Assembly: GCF_003116585.1 (NCBI RefSeq) | Contig: NZ_QEHM01000003.1 | Location: 172,916 to 236,915, forward strand | Origin: Albibacillus kandeliae | Lineage (GTDB): Bacteria; Pseudomonadota; Alphaproteobacteria; Rhodobacterales; Rhodobacteraceae | DNA length: 64,000 nucleotides | Reading direction: 5' to 3' | Part shown: one piece after another, positions 60,539 through 64,000 of the stretch | Layout of the letters: each line of letters opens with the position of its first letter | Numbering within the stretch: the first letter of the stretch is position 1 | The notes under the pieces: generated by a model | The model's database searches: none | What the model was told of the DNA's origin: nothing | The model's input: only the letters and a program-made list of their open reading frames with translations | Program-made: the position numbers and the translations under genes

Positions 60539-61905
60539 CGGGTCGCCCGCGCCGCCGCCATCGACTTCGGATAGCGCACGAACAGGATCGCGGGGCTCGC
60601 CAGCCCCTCCCGCTCGATGCACTCCGCCATGGTCGCCAGCGTGGCCGAGGCATGGCGCTGTCGGGCGGTCTCGGCCGAGGCGACGATCTCCACCGGGCAT
60701 TCCGCCGGGGCGCCCGCCGAAAGCAGGTCCGCCTGCAATTCGGCGGCTTTTTCCACCGCCATGTAGAAGGCCATCGAGGTCCCCGGCCGCGCCATCAGCT
60801 GCCGGTCAGGTGAGGCGTCGCCCGGTTTGCACATGCCGGTCGAGATGACAAAGGTATCGGTCTCGCCCCGCTCGGTCAGCGGGCGCCCGATGGCGGCAGC
60901 GGCGGCAGAGGCGGCGGTGATGCCCGGCACGATCTCCACCTCGATCCCTGCGGCGCGGGCCGCCTCCAGCTCCTCGGTCGCCCGGCCAAAGACCGAGGGA
61001 TCGCCCGATTTCAGCCGCACCACCCGGCGCCCCTGCGCCGCCTCCGCCACGATCAGCCGGTCGATCCGGTCCTGAGGCCAGGCGTGGGCGCCCACCTCCT
61101 TGCCCACGTAGACCCGGTCGGCATCGCGCCGCGCCAGTTCCAGCACCTCGTGGTCCACCAGCCGGTCGTAAAAGATCACGTCGGCTTCCTGCAGGCGACG
61201 CACCGCGCGCAGCGTCAGCAGGTCGCGCGCCCCCGGTCCAGCGCCGACCAGCGCGATATGCCCCGTGGCTTCCGGTGCCGCACCCCCGGCAATCGCCTCC
61301 TTCAGCATCTCCGCCGCCGCCCGTTCGCGCCCCGCCAGATGCGCGCGGAACGGATCGCCGTTGAAGGCCCGGTCCCAGAAGGCGCGGCGCGCCCGGGGCG
61401 CGATGGCCTCGGCGACTGCGCCCCGCAGTCTCCCCGCCAGCGCCACGAATGAGCCGAGCCGCGGGGCCAGCATGGTCTCGATCTCGGTCTTGATCGCACG
61501 GCCCAGCACCGGGGCCGCCCCCTCGGTCCCGATGGCCACCACCACCGGATCGCGGTCCACGATCGAGGGCGTGAAGGCGTCGCAAAGCTCGGGCCGGTCC
61601 ACCACGTTCACCACCGCGCCCGCCGCCCGCGCCATTCCCCGCAGGCGCGCATCCTCCGCCGCGTCGCCGGTCGCAATAAAGCACAGCGCCGCGCCGTCGA
61701 AGGTCGCGGCCTCGGCCTCGTCCACCCCGCGCGCCCGGCCCGAGGCCACCAGCCCTGCCAGTTCCGGGTCGAGATCCCGCCCGACGACCACGATCTCGGC
61801 CTCCGTCTTCAGGATCAGCCGCGCTTTGCGCGCCGCCTCCTCGCCACTGCCGCAGATCACCACGCGCCGACCGTCCATACGCAGGAACATCGGGAAATTC
61901 TTCAT
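60529..61905 (-). CDS. cysG: Siroheme synthase (CysG: precorrin-2 dehydrogenase/ferrochelatase + uroporphyrinogen-III methyltransferase)
   Basis: A 458-aa fusion matching the E. coli CysG length. Residues 1-210 are the dehydrogenase/chelatase half (VVICGSGEEAARKARLI, FIATGD). Residues 212-458 are the SAM-dependent methyltransferase (IALVGAGPGARDLLTLRAVR, VYVGKEVGAH, VRLKSGDPSVFGR, VPGITAASAAAA). Start ATG 61905 has GGAGG 8 bases before it; the open frame continues in phase to 62013 but that segment is a hairpin leader. It makes siroheme for sulfite/nitrite reductases. Confidence 0.96.
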   Translation of the reverse strand: MKNFPMFLRMDGRRVVICGSGEEAARKARLILKTEAEIVVVGRDLDPELAGLVASGRARGVDEAEAATFDGAALCFIATGDAAEDARLRGMARAAGAVVNVVDRPELCDAFTPSIVDRDPVVVAIGTEGAAPVLGRAIKTEIETMLAPRLGSFVALAGRLRGAVAEAIAPRARRAFWDRAFNGDPFRAHLAGRERAAAEMLKEAIAGGAAPEATGHIALVGAGPGARDLLTLRAVRRLQEADVIFYDRLVDHEVLELARRDADRVYVGKEVGAHAWPQDRIDRLIVAEAAQGRRVVRLKSGDPSVFGRATEELEAARAAGIEVEIVPGITAASAAAAAIGRPLTERGETDTFVISTGMCKPGDASPDRQLMARPGTSMAFYMAVEKAAELQADLLSAGAPAECPVEIVASAETARQRHASATLATMAECIEREGLASPAILFVRYPKSMAAARATRAA

Positions 61906-61924
61906 GAGGGATACCTCCAAAACC

Positions 61925-62013
61925 AAAAAAGCCGCCGACCGTCGCAGTGCCTGCGAAGGATCGAGCAGCTTTGCCCAGTGGAACCCGGCTTCGGGAAGAA
62001 TCGGCGGCGCCAT
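61925..62013 (-). promoter_or_regulatory. Structured leader with terminator-type hairpin before cysG
   Basis: On the minus strand GCCGCCGA (62008-62001) pairs with TCGGCGGC (61938-61931), immediately followed by TTTTTT (61930-61925) and then the cysG ribosome site. Inside this closing stem are two smaller hairpins (CCCG/CGGG at about 61984-61995 and CGCAG/CTGCG at about 61942-61954), forming a multibranch junction. Upstream, TTGCCGC and GCGGCAA (about 62019-62062) form another hairpin whose GCCGCCG could compete for the closing strand. It resembles an attenuator or riboswitch. No known class was recognised. Confidence 0.6.
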
Positions 62014-62161
62014 TGCCGCGACACGTGAACAGGAAGCGCAGAGAGCGCCGCGGCGGCAACGTTTTTCTCGTCAGCCCGCGCCGGAGGCCGCGCGTTTCAG
62101 GCGCATTTGCCCCTGATTGAACGGTTTTTGAGCGCCCCTGCCCGGTTCTGCGCCGTTGCGA

Positions 62162-62524
62162 TCAGCCCCGCAGGCGCCATCCGGATTGCGGCGGAAGAAA
62201 CACCTCGACCGCCGCCGAGGCGATGACGATGGCCGACTGTCCATCCTCGGAGGCCACATCCAGCCCACCGCGAACCGCCCTGACGGTGACCGTCCCGTGC
62301 GGCAGTTTCTGGGCAAGGGCGTCGGTATCCACCGCCCCGGGGTCCTGCACACCGACGGTGACCTGCACCCGCATCCCGGCGGCCGGAACCTCCAGCCCCC
62401 GGATCAGCGGCAGCGACGAATGGCGGATGGCATCCTCGATCGCCCGCGCCGCAGCCTTGGTATAGTCGCGACCGTACTGGTCGTTGCCCATGCCCATCTC
62501 GATGATCACGCGCTGGTCAGTCAT
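62162..62524 (-). CDS. Lin0512-family protein, copy 1
   Basis: A 120-aa protein of the Lin0512 family (function unknown). It begins QRVIIEMGMGNDQYGRDYTK with AIEDAIRHSSLP next, the family pattern. The C-terminal half has GGLDVASEDGQSAIVIASAA. It overlaps the second copy by 8 bp, so the two probably act together, perhaps as a heteromer. Confidence 0.85.
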   Translation of the reverse strand: MTDQRVIIEMGMGNDQYGRDYTKAAARAIEDAIRHSSLPLIRGLEVPAAGMRVQVTVGVQDPGAVDTDALAQKLPHGTVTVRAVRGGLDVASEDGQSAIVIASAAVEVFLPPQSGWRLRG

Positions 62525-62864
62525 CGGCCCGCTCCATGTCGAAGCTCACCGAGAGCGCCGCGTTGGCGATCACCGTGGCATGGCCCTCTCCATCCGGGCG
62601 CGGCACGTCGAGCCCGCCCTCGACGACGATCACCTCGGGCTGGCCATAGGGAAACACCTCGAGCAGGGCGGCGGTGTCCACCCGATCCGGCTGCTGCACG
62701 CCTATCTCGACCTTGATCCGCATCGCAGATTTGTCGAAGCCGAACAACTCGGCCATGTTGATCGAGTTGTGCCACAGCGCATCGGCAATCGCCCGCCGCG
62801 CGGCCTCGGTATAGTCTCCACGGCGCAGGGAGGTCCCCATGCCGAATTCGGTCAGCACCCGCAT
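62517..62864 (-). CDS. Lin0512-family protein, copy 2
   Basis: A 115-aa paralogue of the preceding entry (TEFGMGTSLRRGDYTEAARR, AIADALWHNSIN, GGLDVPRPDGEGHATVIANA). Both share the MG(M/T)G-DYT-A-RAI-DA-H-S arrangement. It is transcribed first. No nearby gene suggests the substrate. Confidence 0.85.
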   Translation of the reverse strand: MRVLTEFGMGTSLRRGDYTEAARRAIADALWHNSINMAELFGFDKSAMRIKVEIGVQQPDRVDTAALLEVFPYGQPEVIVVEGGLDVPRPDGEGHATVIANAALSVSFDMERADD

Positions 62865-62963
62865 GTGCCAGCTCCCCGTCAGATGTCACGCGGAACATGG
62901 CGCATTCGGGGGCCGGGCGCGAGCGGAAACGCCGCGCCCGGCCCCTCGCGTGGCCTCTCTGCG

Positions 62964-63284
62964 TCAGGCGTCCACGTCGGCCCGTTCGGCCAGCGCGCGG
63001 TCGACCTTGAAGTGCTGATCCAGCCACTCGTTCGTACGCGGATAGGCGTGCTGGTAGAAGGAATGCGCCGGATGCACCCGCAGGGCGAACAGGCGGTCAT
63101 TCTCCCCGTGGAACGGCCGCAGGTGCTCCAACAGCTGTTTCGGGCTCTCGGTGCGGACGTGGACCAGGAACGCGTGGTTCATGACCCGGTGCCCCCGCAT
63201 CTTCTTCAGTTCTTCGAACAGGGCAGTGTAGTGCGCCTCGCCGTCTTCATGGTTCAAATCGGCAGACAGGAAGAAAATAGGCAT
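62964..63284 (-). CDS. Small unknown protein, possibly ferredoxin-like fold
   Basis: A 106-aa protein beginning MPIFFLSADLNHEDGEAHYT, followed by FEELKKMRGHRVMNHAFLVH. The beta-alpha-beta layout with an N-terminal Asp resembles the Cas2/VapD-like (SinR-annotated) small proteins, but this is tentative. A G-rich ribosome site (GGGGGG) lies 7 bases upstream. It is monocistronic by spacing. No CRISPR array or toxin-antitoxin partner is seen. Confidence 0.65.
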   Translation of the reverse strand: MPIFFLSADLNHEDGEAHYTALFEELKKMRGHRVMNHAFLVHVRTESPKQLLEHLRPFHGENDRLFALRVHPAHSFYQHAYPRTNEWLDQHFKVDRALAERADVDA

Positions 63285-63408
63285 AATGGCCCCCCTTACT
63301 TAAATTGAAAACGCAATGGGGCAGCCTAGGGACGAATCGCGTCACCGGGCAAGTTTTTCCCGCCCGGGGTCAGCAGAATACAGCCGGAACGCGAAACCGC
63401 TCTGCCAG

Positions 63409-64000
63409 TCACGCCCGCCAGTCGAAGAAACCCGGCCCGGCGCGCTCCAGCAGCTTGACCGCCATCTCGCGGCCCAACTCCCGGCCATCCGGGATCGGGG
63501 CCGTGGCATCGTCGGTAATCGACTCCGACCCGTCCGGGCGCAGCACCTCGCCCCGCAGGCGCAGGGTGCCGCCATCGAGCTCGGCCAGCCCGGCAATCGG
63601 CGTTTCGCAGGATCCGTCCAGCGTGGCGAGGAACGAGCGCTCGGCCGCGAGCCGCTGCCCGGTCTGCACGTCGTGCACCGCCTCCAGCATCCGGGCCACC
63701 CGGCGGTCGTCCAGCCGCCGCTCGATCCCGATGGCGCCCTGCGCGATGGCGGGCAGCATGTCCTCGGGTGCAATGGCTTGCGCCGGAACGCCCTCCATCG
63801 CCAGCCGGTTCAGCCCGGCCATGGCAAGAAAGGTGCACTCGGCCACGCCCTCGGCCAGCTTGCGCAGCCGGGTCTGAACGTTGCCGCGAAACTCCACCAC
63901 TTGCAGGTCGGGCCGACGGTTCAGCAGCTGTGCTCGGCGGCGCAGGCTCGACGTGCCGACCACCGCCCCCGCGGCCAGCGCCGCAATCCCGTCATGGTCC
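63409..64000 (-). CDS. hemC: Porphobilinogen deaminase, C-terminal part
   Basis: The minus strand reads ...GIAALAAGAVVGTSSLRRRAQLL at the window edge, the start of the second conserved block of HemC. It continues with FRGNVQTRLRKLAEG, TFLAMAGLNRL and the dipyrromethane-cofactor region AERSFLATLDGSCETPIAG (the cofactor Cys), ending FFDWRA. About 197 residues are visible; the N-terminal part lies to the right. It makes hydroxymethylbilane, the precursor for the hemF/hemN and cysG branches also encoded here. Confidence 0.97.
   Translation of the reverse strand, partial: DHDGIAALAAGAVVGTSSLRRRAQLLNRRPDLQVVEFRGNVQTRLRKLAEGVAECTFLAMAGLNRLAMEGVPAQAIAPEDMLPAIAQGAIGIERRLDDRRVARMLEAVHDVQTGQRLAAERSFLATLDGSCETPIAGLAELDGGTLRLRGEVLRPDGSESITDDATAPIPDGRELGREMAVKLLERAGPGFFDWRA

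Noticed and set aside
61906-62013. In-frame N-terminal extension of CysG
   Set aside because: The segment has no family similarity, no ribosome site, and folds as a terminator hairpin; a strong ribosome site lies before ATG 61905.

Overview
The window is GC-rich chromosomal DNA from an alphaproteobacterium, almost certainly a Rhodobacteraceae (Roseobacter-group) member. The grounds are a FnrL-type regulator with its binding boxes, a fixGHIS/ccoNOQP set, a VPLPA-type C-terminal sorting tail, a NaChBac-family sodium channel like those known from Roseobacter, and a family-typical intergenic repeat present in two copies.

Positions 1-28.0 kb hold one long minus-strand type VI secretion (T6SS) locus. 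In order of transcription it reads tssA, tssB, tssC, hcp, hcp, tagJ, tssE, tssF, tssG, tssH(clpV), a 397-aa helical protein of unknown function, a voltage-gated sodium channel, a 1712-aa sheath-protein fusion, vgrG, an unrecognised 202-aa gene, PAAR, tagH, tssK, tssL and the start of tssM, which runs off the left edge. The machine has its ordinary sheath pair (tssB/tssC) and also a giant protein made of a near-identical TssB copy, about 980 residues of acidic repeats, a second divergent TssB-like domain, and a TssC-like domain without the usual C-terminal part. No TssJ lipoprotein, TagF or kinase/phosphatase pair is seen, though these could lie beyond the left edge.

Positions 28.2-36.1 kb, mostly plus strand, hold an envelope module: an acidic coiled-coil protein, a small secreted protein, ExbB-like, two ExbD-like, a TonB-like/DUF4384-like protein, a secreted YceI-OmpA protein (minus strand) and a secreted caspase-fold protein with a C-terminal CXXCH. 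I infer that it serves the T6SS, from position only.

Positions 36.1-48.8 kb are the microaerobic respiration region: ccoGHIS (assembly) and ccoNOQP (cbb3 oxidase), separated by a serralysin-type RTX metalloprotease, a LysR regulator and two tiny ORFs rich in Trp. A universal stress gene diverges from ccoN. TTGA-N6-TCAA boxes precede ccoG, ccoN/usp and fnrL/hemN.

Positions 48.8-64 kb are housekeeping: a glycerophosphodiester phosphodiesterase with a sorting tail, asd behind what looks like a Thr/Lys ribosome-mediated attenuator, fnrL, hemN, a membrane protein, a D,D-carboxypeptidase, a HAD hydrolase, clpS, an rRNA-type methyltransferase, a short-chain dehydrogenase lacking its catalytic Lys, hemF, cysG behind a structured terminator-type leader, two Lin0512-family genes, a small unknown gene and the C-terminal part of hemC. 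Tetrapyrrole genes (hemN, hemF, cysG, hemC) recur, which fits a region supplying heme and siroheme to the neighbouring cytochromes.
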